42,241 bases of DNA. Origin: UBA961 sp049426725. Its GTDB lineage: Bacteria > Bacteroidota > Ignavibacteria > Kapaibacteriales > UBA961. The position numbers and the translations under genes were made by a program. The notes beneath the pieces are model-generated. The model did not search any database. It had not been told where the DNA came from and worked only from the letters and a program-made list of their open reading frames with translations. Shown here one piece after another: positions 16,688 to 24,077 of this stretch. The stretch's first letter is position 1, and every line of letters starts with the position of its first letter. The stretch is from positions 1 to 42,241 of the forward strand of contig JBMSYN010000020.1 of NCBI GenBank assembly GCA_049426725.1, read 5' to 3'.

Positions 16688-18061
16688 ATGAGAAATTTTC
16701 TTAACCATTGAACCTAAAATCGGCGGAGTTACAAATGTGGTGAGCATGATGACCACAACAATTACAGAGTACTCCATCGTATCTACAACTCCAAGAGCTC
16801 TCCCAACAGAAGCAAAAATGAGCCCTACTTCTCCACGTGGAACCATTCCCCACCCAATCAACCAATGATTGACTCCCCTCCCTGCAAAAAATCCGGATGC
16901 CAATTTCCCAATGATGGCAATACATGTCAGCACCAATGCAATAATCAATGCATGCGGATTCATAAACACCGAAACATCAACAGCCAAACCGGTCATGACA
17001 AAAAATATGGGCGAAAGAAATTGACCAATGGGCTCCAATATATGCTCAATATGCTTTTCTTGTTGTTCTTCAGCGATGACTTGTACTTTTTGCTGCACTT
17101 GCATATCAGCATCATTGACGGCGCGCTTAAAATCAGAAACATAACTTGGTTCATGAAAATGCTTGAAGTGAACCGAATCAAGCATCAGCCCTGCAGTGAA
17201 TGCTCCCACAATCGGAGCTAGACCAATCAAATATGCGATATATGCAAAAGCAAAGCCGATTGATAATGCAAAAGCCAGCTTCATGCCCGAACCGGAATTC
17301 AATGTTGAAAACCATTTGCTTAGTGGTTTGGTAATCATGCCACCAATAATTGTTCCACCCGCCAAAAGTAGAATTGACAATCCAATGGTTTGAATGATCT
17401 GCATCATTGATATAGAGCCGGTCTGCACGATGGAACTAACAATAGCCAATAAAATAAGTCCCAACACATCATCGATAACCGCAGCTCCCAAAACGATTCT
17501 AGACTCTTTTGAATGAAGTATAGAAAAATCTTTGAATACTCTTGCCGTGATCCCGACAGAGGTTGCTGATAATGTGGCGCCCAGAAAAATATAAGCATTG
17601 TGTGATAATCCCGGCATTAATAATGGTCCGGCAAGATATGCTCCCATTGCAAAAGGCAGCACAACGCCAATGATCGCCACGATCAATGCCCGCACTCCCA
17701 CCTTTTTCATTTCTTGCACATTGGACTCCAGTCCAACTTGAAAAAGTAAAATCACAACGCCTAATTCAGCCAGAAAATGAAGATACTCATTGCTCTTCAT
17801 GCCCTCAAACCAGGAAATATTGATCAGAATCAAATTTCCAATCAAAGCGCCGGCAATAAGTTCACCCAAAACTGCCGGTTGACCAAATTTCTCGACAATT
17901 CCACCAAGTCTTGCAGCAAGCAATGCAAAAACAATCCAAAGGAATGTCTGCGGAATGATTGAATCTCCACCCATTGAACCAAAAGAATACTGTACCCCCA
18001 TAAGCATGAGTGCTATGAACATCAATCCTTTTTGTTTCAGTGAATAGTGCATGTCAGACAT
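16682..18061 (-). CDS. Cation:proton antiporter, CPA2 family
   Basis: 459-aa membrane protein with about 12-13 hydrophobic segments, of the Na+(K+)/H+ antiporter CPA2 group (NapA/KefB-like). The ion-binding motif of electrogenic members is present as D197-D198 in AAVIDDVLGL. Other family landmarks are FGQPAVLGELIAGALIGN and GATLSATSVGITARVFKD. A hydrophilic charged insertion of roughly 50 residues (about 290-345, with QQKVQVIAEEQQEKHIEHI) interrupts the membrane core. No TrkA-N domain follows, so it is not a full KefB/C. The true start may be the ATG three codons in (18052). Likely role: sodium or potassium/proton exchange and pH homeostasis. Confidence 0.92.
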   Translation of the reverse strand: MSDMHYSLKQKGLMFIALMLMGVQYSFGSMGGDSIIPQTFLWIVFALLAARLGGIVEKFGQPAVLGELIAGALIGNLILINISWFEGMKSNEYLHFLAELGVVILLFQVGLESNVQEMKKVGVRALIVAIIGVVLPFAMGAYLAGPLLMPGLSHNAYIFLGATLSATSVGITARVFKDFSILHSKESRIVLGAAVIDDVLGLILLAIVSSIVQTGSISMMQIIQTIGLSILLLAGGTIIGGMITKPLSKWFSTLNSGSGMKLAFALSIGFAFAYIAYLIGLAPIVGAFTAGLMLDSVHFKHFHEPSYVSDFKRAVNDADMQVQQKVQVIAEEQQEKHIEHILEPIGQFLSPIFFVMTGLAVDVSVFMNPHALIIALVLTCIAIIGKLASGFFAGRGVNHWLIGWGMVPRGEVGLIFASVGRALGVVDTMEYSVIVVVIMLTTFVTPPILGSMVKKISHS

Positions 18062-18085
18062 TAATTGTGAGAAATAGAATAAGAC

Positions 18086-18119
18086 AAAAAAAAAACCGTC
18101 ACAAAGAACGGTTTTTTTT
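18086..18119 (-). terminator. Intrinsic terminator after the small T9SS gene
   Basis: AACCGT (18094-18099) pairs with ACGGTT (18108-18113) around an 8-nt loop, with long A and T runs on the two sides extending the stem. It is usable in both directions. By position it ends the 18135-18605 transcript just before the antiporter gene. Confidence 0.8.
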
Positions 18120-18134
18120 ACTCTTTATTGATCA

Positions 18135-18605
18135 TCATCGAGAGACATAGAATTTTTCGGCTAATCGAAAATTGTCACCTTGTACAATGCACATGTAAAT
18201 GCCATTCGGAATACCCTGCACATTGACATCGAACATCTTGGATCTTCCAGCAAATTCTCCACCTTGATGAACATCAATCACTTTCTTTCCAAGCAAATTG
18301 AATATCCCAATGGATAGATTTTGTTGATTGTCCGCAACATCAAGTTCCAATTGATAGATACCACCTGAACTTTCACGAATGCCTATGATGCGATTGTTTT
18401 TCGAAGTATCAATAATCGCTCTTCGAGCTGCATTAGCTGCAGAATCCTTACCTGGAATAAACATTCCACCGGTCATCATGCGCTTTGAATAATTCGCAGC
18501 AATCTTTGCCTGACTCTGTTTGCCATTTCCAATCGCAAAAACAGATTCACTGCTAACGAAACTTAGAATGGCAAAAAATACATATGCTAGTAATTGTATC
18601 TTCAT
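18135..18605 (-). CDS. Minimal T9SS type A sorting-domain protein
   Basis: 156-aa secreted protein. It has a signal peptide (MKIQLLAYVFFAILSFVSSESVFA), a linker of about 60 residues (GNGKQSQAKIAANYSKRM onward), then a canonical C-terminal sorting domain over roughly the last 80 residues: GIRESSGGIYQLELDV, LSIGIFNLLGKKVIDV and IPNGIYMCIVQG. Such domains direct cargo through the type IX secretion system to the cell surface. There is no recognisable passenger domain, so the function is unknown. Start 18605 is set by the signal peptide; the ATG at 18641 adds 12 unrelated residues. It has its own terminator. Confidence 0.82.
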   Translation of the reverse strand: MKIQLLAYVFFAILSFVSSESVFAIGNGKQSQAKIAANYSKRMMTGGMFIPGKDSAANAARRAIIDTSKNNRIIGIRESSGGIYQLELDVADNQQNLSIGIFNLLGKKVIDVHQGGEFAGRSKMFDVNVQGIPNGIYMCIVQGDNFRLAEKFYVSR

Positions 18606-18846
18606 ATTATGTTCTGTAAAACTAATGGCTGAATATAGCACTTTATCTTATATCTTGTTCTACAAAAGTGATCAAATCAGCATTTTGCAAATGATGTTTC
18701 ATTGTTACATGAAGAATAAGGCAAAAAATGTGCCTAAGCCTTCATTTGAAGGATTGTAGGGTTTTTTCTGTCAATTTTGCCATCACAATGGGTTTTAGTG
18801 GTGACAAAATGTTATGAAAACCTGACAATCTGTGTGAAGAACGCTG
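18606..18846. other. Intergenic region with a small hairpin
   Basis: This gap between the T9SS gene (leftward) and the LOG promoter holds one perfect hairpin, CCTTCATTTGAAGG at 18739-18752 (5-bp stem, 4-nt loop), in an AT-rich context with a run of six T about a dozen bases on. It is too weak to call a terminator. No convincing gene is seen. Confidence 0.3.
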
Positions 18847-18854
18847 TATATTTG
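18847..18854 (+). promoter_or_regulatory. Candidate -7 box of the LOG-cytochrome b operon
   Basis: TATATTTG matches TAnnTTTG exactly, 30 nt upstream of the LOG ATG. It is embedded in TATATTTGTCAAAAGTTAC, nearly the same as the uvrA upstream sequence TATTTTTGTCAAAATTAC. No TTTG -33 box at normal spacing. Confidence 0.45.
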
Positions 18855-18884
18855 TCAAAAGTTACAGTCAATTTGAGATTCCTG

Positions 18885-19472
18885 ATGTCTGCTATCAAAA
18901 CAGTTTGTGTGTATTGTGCTTCAAGTGATCATTGCAAGCCCATTTTTTTGAATTCTGCCTATACTCTTGGCACCATCTTGGCAAAAGAAGGGATAGACAT
19001 TGTATACGGAGGTGGGAGTACCGGCTTAATGGGAAGATTGGCTGATGGCGCAATCTCCCAAAAGGGGCATGTGCATGGAATCATTCCACAATTCATGCAG
19101 AATTTAGAATGGGGTCATAAAGATATTTCCATACTTGAAGAAGTGGAGGATATGCATTCACGAAAATTTCTCATGATGAAAAAGTCTGATGGGATAGTAG
19201 CACTTCCGGGAGGATGCGGCACATTGGAGGAGCTTTTGGAAGCAATCACGTGGAAAAGACTTGGTTTGGCTCATCAACCAATTGTGATTGTCAATATCGA
19301 GGGGTTTTATGATGATTTAATAGCAATGCTCAAAAAGACCGTTGATGAACAATTCATGCGTCCTGAACATTTGAATATGTGGCATGTTGTAAATACGATT
19401 GAGGAAGTATTACCAACATTGCAGTCAATCGATCCATGGCCTTTGAATGCAATCGACTATGCAAAAGTGTAA
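18885..19472 (+). CDS. LOG-family nucleoside 5'-monophosphate phosphoribohydrolase
   Basis: 195-aa Rossmann-like protein of the LOG ("lonely guy", formerly lysine decarboxylase-like) family, which cleaves ribose 5-phosphate from (cytokinin) nucleoside monophosphates. The signature PGGCGTLEE (PGGxGTxxE), with SRKFLMMKKSDG before it, and the YGGGSTGLMG nucleotide loop are intact. Start 18885 (MSAIKTVCVYCASSD) is the family start; the frame extends upstream to 18777 through the promoter and is rejected. In bacteria outside plant pathogens the substrate is usually AMP/CMP-type or unknown. The cytochrome b-like gene follows after 3 bp, so the pair is an operon. Confidence 0.92.
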   Translation: MSAIKTVCVYCASSDHCKPIFLNSAYTLGTILAKEGIDIVYGGGSTGLMGRLADGAISQKGHVHGIIPQFMQNLEWGHKDISILEEVEDMHSRKFLMMKKSDGIVALPGGCGTLEELLEAITWKRLGLAHQPIVIVNIEGFYDDLIAMLKKTVDEQFMRPEHLNMWHVVNTIEEVLPTLQSIDPWPLNAIDYAKV

Positions 19473-19475
19473 TCT

Positions 19476-20564
19476 ATGCCATCACCATTACATATACGCA
19501 TACAATCCTTAAGAATGACATTTAGAAATCAATGGGGTGATCAACTACGTGAAGCATTAATTTCAATTCTACAGTCCAAGGTTTTCGTGGGCATCTTGTC
19601 AGTCTTTGTTTTTTCAATGATGGTACAAGTGTTAACCGGACTTTTGCTGAGTCTTCATTATGTTCCTTCATCAATGTCAATCATGACAGAGAAAGGGATA
19701 CCTGCCAATGTCAAATTGGCCAACATTGCAAAGCTTGATGCTGAAGGTGATACCATTACCATTCCTGGCGAGATTATTCTCCGAGAAGCAAAAAGTAATG
19801 AGAACAAAACCTCGATCTCATATCTCAGCGTGCTAAGCATAGAGTCTTCAATACCATTAAATGCCATCCGCATGATTCATAGAATCAATACGCATGTTTT
19901 GCTCATTGCAATGCTCGCAATCATGCTTATGCTTATTGTACATGTGAAGAAGACTCAATGGATGAAAGGAATGTGGTTTGTCCTGTTATGTATTGGCACA
20001 TGCCTTACACTATCAGCATGGACAGGATACATTCTTCCTTGGGATCAGTATTCTTCAACTTCATTTTCGATCGTGACCGGATTTTTCAATCAGAGTATGA
20101 TTGCATTCGGTGTCTTCCAGGGGGCTTCTCATAATGGGGTCATGGTTATAGATTTTCTTTCAAGAATATTTTCTTTTCATGCGCTGATTCTACCAATCAT
20201 CACAGTGTTTTTTCTGATTGTCATCAAAAATATCTTATGTCTCAATATTGAAATATCACGAAATTTCATTGGATTTGGATTCTTAACATTGATTACTGTG
20301 ATTGGTTTGATGTATTCATCAGAGCATGTGCTTTATCTCCCATCTGATTCACAGATTCCAACAATCACCACTATTGAGCCAGTTTGGTTTTTTCAACCTT
20401 TGCATGGCATAGTAAGCGCATTGCCGGCTGATGGTGGATTATCAGTGATTATTGGTGCAATCATTGCCTTTGCATATCTCCCATTCATAAAATCGCATAC
20501 AATAAGATTGATCTTACTTGCAATTATTGCAATTTCAACTCTATACTTTGCACTTGCCTATTGA
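19476..20564 (+). CDS. Degenerate cytochrome b (bc1/b6f type) homologue
   Basis: 362-aa polytopic protein of the cytochrome b/b6 family, which in bc complexes oxidises quinol with two b hemes. Clear landmarks: helix A VQVLTGLLLSLHYVPS (50-65), helix B IRMIHRIN (131-138), GYILPWDQ (184-191), helix D IFSFHALILP (231-240) and a Qo-like EPVWFFQP (301-308). H135 and H235 match the heme bL ligands. At the heme bH ligand positions I find I149 (H135+14) and I250 (H235+15). The PEWY Glu is Val. The A-B loop is about 45 residues longer than usual. It overlaps the transglutaminase gene by 7 bp. Either a one-heme variant, a non-redox paralogue, or decaying. The frame is intact. Confidence 0.82.
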   Translation: MPSPLHIRIQSLRMTFRNQWGDQLREALISILQSKVFVGILSVFVFSMMVQVLTGLLLSLHYVPSSMSIMTEKGIPANVKLANIAKLDAEGDTITIPGEIILREAKSNENKTSISYLSVLSIESSIPLNAIRMIHRINTHVLLIAMLAIMLMLIVHVKKTQWMKGMWFVLLCIGTCLTLSAWTGYILPWDQYSSTSFSIVTGFFNQSMIAFGVFQGASHNGVMVIDFLSRIFSFHALILPIITVFFLIVIKNILCLNIEISRNFIGFGFLTLITVIGLMYSSEHVLYLPSDSQIPTITTIEPVWFFQPLHGIVSALPADGGLSVIIGAIIAFAYLPFIKSHTIRLILLAIIAISTLYFALAY

Positions 20565-21742
20565 TAGCGTATGTGCATCATTGTAAGAGCACCTGTTCTA
20601 CCCGCCTGATTCACTGTTCTCAGAGAAATCACATTATTTCCATCCCGAAGTTTAACTTGAATTGAATGTCCGGTTACTTTATTCCACGAAGTTTCCCCAT
20701 TCATTTTCATTTCATAATGGGAGAACCACGGAGTATTATTTGTGAGATGCACGGTAAAATCCGGTATTGCCAATTGTCGCGACATTCTTTCTTGAAAGTC
20801 TTCTTGCGATTTGACGGAATCACCTGCAACGATCGAAGCTACATCTCCCGAAGGGATATTGAATTCAAATAATAAATGACTGCGATTCACATTAAAATAT
20901 GCGTCTTTTGAATCTGACAGAAAAATGAGAGGTTTTGAATTTCCACCTTGACTTGTCATGAACTGTTCTTTTGAATGCAAGGGTAGAACATACATAACTT
21001 CTTGTGCATTGATCTTCATATCAAACAGTAAATATGCATTATACCGCTTGATGAAATGAATATATGTGTCTTTTGATTTGTCATTGATTTTTTTGGGGAT
21101 GGAATTCTCATCAAATGAAACAATATCAATCTGATTTTGTGATTTATCCGATAAAAGATGATGCAACTCTACATAATGTAAATATTCACCTTTTTTTTGC
21201 ATCATATAACCAAATTGCGGATCTATCATGACCCACTTGTTCAACTCATTCGACCAGGCTTCACACAGCGTATGACTTACTCCCATTCCTCCATAAGCAA
21301 TATCCGAATTTGTCACGCCAATGATTCGGCATACATATCCCAAACTATGCAGTATATCAGTGAACACACGGGAATACTCAATACAACTAAATGTTCTACC
21401 TGTCTCTGCAGCTTGCAAAATTTCTAGGGTTGACAATTTCCCCGGGCTCATCGATCCATCATGCTTCCATCTTTCATGAACCCAAGTAACAATATCCGCA
21501 AAAGCTTCAATATCCGTGGAGGTTCTTGGTTTGATGCGCTCCAGCACATACTCGCGAAGTAATTGAACTTCTTTTTTCTTTTGAGAAATCGGTAGAGGAA
21601 GGTAAAAGTACTCATCATCCAAATGCAGATTATTTGATGAGTCAATAATGATATGCTTTGCATTTTGAGCACAAGCTTCCTGCATTTGAATATGCAGTAT
21701 ACATGAAAGAGTAAGAAAAGTCGCTGCTACTATGTGTTTCAT
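20558..21742 (-). CDS. Secreted transglutaminase-like protein
   Basis: 394-aa exported protein with a signal peptide (MKHIVAATFLTLSCILHIQM...EACAQ). Residues ~70-180 form a transglutaminase-like (papain-fold) domain with a complete predicted triad: C120 (RTFSCIEYS), H157 (GVSHTLCEAW) and D174 (VMIDPQFGYM). Bacterial members are mostly peptidases or amidases rather than cross-linkers, so the reaction is undetermined. The remaining ~200 residues are beta-rich. The C-terminal part (NVISLRTVNQAGRTGAL) looks like an Ig-like or Y_Y_Y-type fold. The signal could be read as a lipoprotein signal but no good lipobox is seen. Convergent with the cytochrome b-like gene. Confidence 0.83.
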   Translation of the reverse strand: MKHIVAATFLTLSCILHIQMQEACAQNAKHIIIDSSNNLHLDDEYFYLPLPISQKKKEVQLLREYVLERIKPRTSTDIEAFADIVTWVHERWKHDGSMSPGKLSTLEILQAAETGRTFSCIEYSRVFTDILHSLGYVCRIIGVTNSDIAYGGMGVSHTLCEAWSNELNKWVMIDPQFGYMMQKKGEYLHYVELHHLLSDKSQNQIDIVSFDENSIPKKINDKSKDTYIHFIKRYNAYLLFDMKINAQEVMYVLPLHSKEQFMTSQGGNSKPLIFLSDSKDAYFNVNRSHLLFEFNIPSGDVASIVAGDSVKSQEDFQERMSRQLAIPDFTVHLTNNTPWFSHYEMKMNGETSWNKVTGHSIQVKLRDGNNVISLRTVNQAGRTGALTMMHIRYQ

Positions 21743-21868
21743 CTTGATCTACTGAACGTGGTGAAGTTCAGCATCAATGACACATAATCAGTAAAATTGT
21801 CACGGCAATTACGACTCTGTTTTGTGACTGGCAAACAAACTGCTTGACAACATTGCACTTATGAAGGA

Positions 21869-23215
21869 TTATTTTTTCTTCACCCCTAATTCTTCAGCCA
21901 TTTTTTTGATTCTCCACAATTCATTTCCCGACTTATCATACATGACAAATGAAACAGATCGATTACTAGAGGTTCCTGCAAACTCAAGCATGCCAAAATT
22001 GTGCACATAGGTAGCAGTATTTGGAATGCTTAAAGGATTTTTATCCTGCTCCGTTGCCGATGAGAATGTCCCTGATGTAAGTGGTGAAGAAGTGAAATCC
22101 AATAATGGATAGGATACTCCGCTTTCAGCAGATGGTAATTCGCTCAATTCGGAATAATGTCTATCCCCTGAAAGAAAAAAGACACCGTGAACTTGTTCTT
22201 TCGCGATCAATTGTATCAATTCTTCTCTTTCTTGTTTAAAGGTTGCATAATTTTCGAATCGGGCAAGTGGGTTGATGAATTGTCCACCCATTGCAATTAC
22301 TTTAAATGTTGCATTGCTGGAAACAAGATTGTCAATCAACCATTGTTTTTGTTCCTGACCCAATATGGTTCTTTCTCCGGTGATTCGTTTATTGGGTGAG
22401 CGAAAAAAACGATTGTCAAGCAAAAAGAATTGGACATCACCCCATTGGAAAGTAGTATAAATTCCCTCATTTGAGGCATTACCATAAGTGGGATTGCCCC
22501 AAAATTGTTTAAACACTTCTCTTGCATCATGTTTCAATACATATCCTCTGTCTGAATCATTGGGTCCATAATCATGATCATCCCAAATTGCATAGTGATG
22601 CACGGATCCAAGAAGTGGTTGCAATTGTGAGGCAGAGCGCGTATGCTCATATCGTCTGTGGATGCCAAGCTTGGAAGTCCAATCAGCTTCTCTGAGATAG
22701 ACATTATCTCCAAGCCACAACATCAAATCTGGTTTTTTACCAAGTATGCTCGTCAAAATGCTCATGTCACCACCATAGGGTTTCCCCGGTCTGTCATAAG
22801 GAGGTTCATTGACATAAAAACAACTTCCCAAAGCAACATTAAAGGATGGTGGATCGCTTCTCCATTGCCAAAGTGGGGGCGCGCTAAACTCGAGCGGATA
22901 TGAAAACACTGATTTCTTGCCATTCACAAATACATCATAGGCATATCTTTTTCCTTGTTCAATGGAGTCTAAGACAATATGCAAGCAATCATTGTTTTTT
23001 ACATCTGATTGATAGACTTGACTCATTCTGGGAGATATTGATTTATCGAGAGGAGCATATTGAATTGATACATTACTCGTTTTTGACATTTGGACCCAGA
23101 TTGTGACTTGTCGCATGTCTGCATGCGTAACCATGGGACCGGATTTAATATTGGCATCCTGTTGAGCATTCGCAGAAAATGTGCAGCATATGAAGAGTAG
23201 AGTATAAATGAGCAT
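21869..23215 (-). CDS. Secreted PhoD-like metallophosphatase
   Basis: 448-aa alkaline phosphatase D/PhoD-like phosphoesterase. A signal peptide (MLIYTLLFICCTFSANAQ) is followed by a fibronectin-like N-terminal domain (~30-120). The calcineurin-like core then shows GSCFYV, WLGDNVYLREADW, IWDDHDYGPNDSD and LSGDRHYSEL, which carry the Asp/Asn/His metal ligands of the family. Substrates in the family are phosphodiesters and phosphomonoesters, with a role in phosphate scavenging. The tail (FAGTSSNRSVSFVMYDKSGNE) is conserved in Bacteroidota homologues, as far as I recall. The gap to the transglutaminase gene (126 bp) shows no clear terminator or promoter. Confidence 0.92.
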   Translation of the reverse strand: MLIYTLLFICCTFSANAQQDANIKSGPMVTHADMRQVTIWVQMSKTSNVSIQYAPLDKSISPRMSQVYQSDVKNNDCLHIVLDSIEQGKRYAYDVFVNGKKSVFSYPLEFSAPPLWQWRSDPPSFNVALGSCFYVNEPPYDRPGKPYGGDMSILTSILGKKPDLMLWLGDNVYLREADWTSKLGIHRRYEHTRSASQLQPLLGSVHHYAIWDDHDYGPNDSDRGYVLKHDAREVFKQFWGNPTYGNASNEGIYTTFQWGDVQFFLLDNRFFRSPNKRITGERTILGQEQKQWLIDNLVSSNATFKVIAMGGQFINPLARFENYATFKQEREELIQLIAKEQVHGVFFLSGDRHYSELSELPSAESGVSYPLLDFTSSPLTSGTFSSATEQDKNPLSIPNTATYVHNFGMLEFAGTSSNRSVSFVMYDKSGNELWRIKKMAEELGVKKK

Positions 23216-23300
23216 GATTTCAATAACTTGTGATTGTAAATAACAGCGTAAAATGATTGTTTTGTGGTGAATTCACAAGTCATATTCCGGAAAAATTGAC

Positions 23301-24077
23301 ATGACCTTTGAAGAAATAGCACACTATTGTCTTGAAAAGCCGCATGCTGAAGAAACATATCCCTTCGATGAAACAACAATGGTCCTGAAAATTGGAGGGA
23401 AAATGTTTGCTCTACTAGACTCTGAAAAAAGGGAAACAATAAATCTCAAGCATCCAACAGAGCAGATTTCCGGATTGCTTGAACATTACTCATGCATTGA
23501 GCCTGGTTATCACATGAGTAAAAAACATTGGATTACGGTGAATTATCGTCATGCAGACATGCATGATCGAGACATTTTTGCTTTGATTGATTTGTCATAT
23601 GGATTGGTACTTTCCGGACTTCCCAAGCGATTGCGTATTCCATTGTCCGTCATCTATAGAAGTTTTGGCATTGATGATCCTGCTTATCAACAGGGACTTG
23701 CTTTAAGACAAACCATTCTGCGAGATCCACTACACTTGAATCTAACTCAAGATGATATCAAAGATGATCATAAAGACTTGCATATAGGTGGATTTGTAGA
23801 GGGTGAGCTCATTGCATATTGCATGATAACGACTCTGGCAAAAAATCAATCAAAGATCCGTCAAGTTGCTGTTTCAACGAAACTACAAGGTGCAGGGATT
23901 GGAACTAAACTCATGGAATTCGCTGAGCAGACAGCATATAATCAAGGACAACAAACCATTGTTCTCCATGCAAGAAAACATGTTGCCGATTGGTATGCAT
24001 CAATTGGTTATGAACAAGTGGGAAATGAGTTCTTGGAAGTAGGAATCCCTCATGTAAAAATGATCAAGAATCTATAG
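23301..24077 (+). CDS. MmcQ/YjbR-GNAT acetyltransferase fusion protein
   Basis: 258 aa in two domains with no stop or frameshift between them. Residues 1-112 are an MmcQ/YjbR domain: EETYPFDETTMVLKIGGKMF, INLKHP, the hallmark PGYHMSKKHWITV (68-80) and SGLPKRLR. Residues ~120-258 are a GNAT N-acetyltransferase: ALRQTILRDPL, GGFVEGELIAYCMI, the acetyl-CoA loop VSTKLQGAGIGTKLMEF (Q/RxxGxG/A) and WYASIGYEQVGNEF. The GNAT half resembles the ElaA type. YjbR domains have an MmcQ/CyaY-like fold of unclear role, often called DNA-binding-like. The substrate is unknown. It overlaps rqcH by 14 bp at the 3' end. Confidence 0.85.
   Translation: MTFEEIAHYCLEKPHAEETYPFDETTMVLKIGGKMFALLDSEKRETINLKHPTEQISGLLEHYSCIEPGYHMSKKHWITVNYRHADMHDRDIFALIDLSYGLVLSGLPKRLRIPLSVIYRSFGIDDPAYQQGLALRQTILRDPLHLNLTQDDIKDDHKDLHIGGFVEGELIAYCMITTLAKNQSKIRQVAVSTKLQGAGIGTKLMEFAEQTAYNQGQQTIVLHARKHVADWYASIGYEQVGNEFLEVGIPHVKMIKNL

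Noticed and set aside
18739..18752. Hairpin CCTTCATTTGAAGG as a terminator
   Set aside because: The stem has only five pairs and no T-tract follows directly; both flanking genes are transcribed away from it.
19941..19943. H156 of the cytochrome b-like protein as a replacement bH ligand
   Set aside because: It is 21 residues after H135 instead of 14, at the end of the helix beside a KK turn. Helix D also lacks its partner His, so normal bis-His ligation is not restored.
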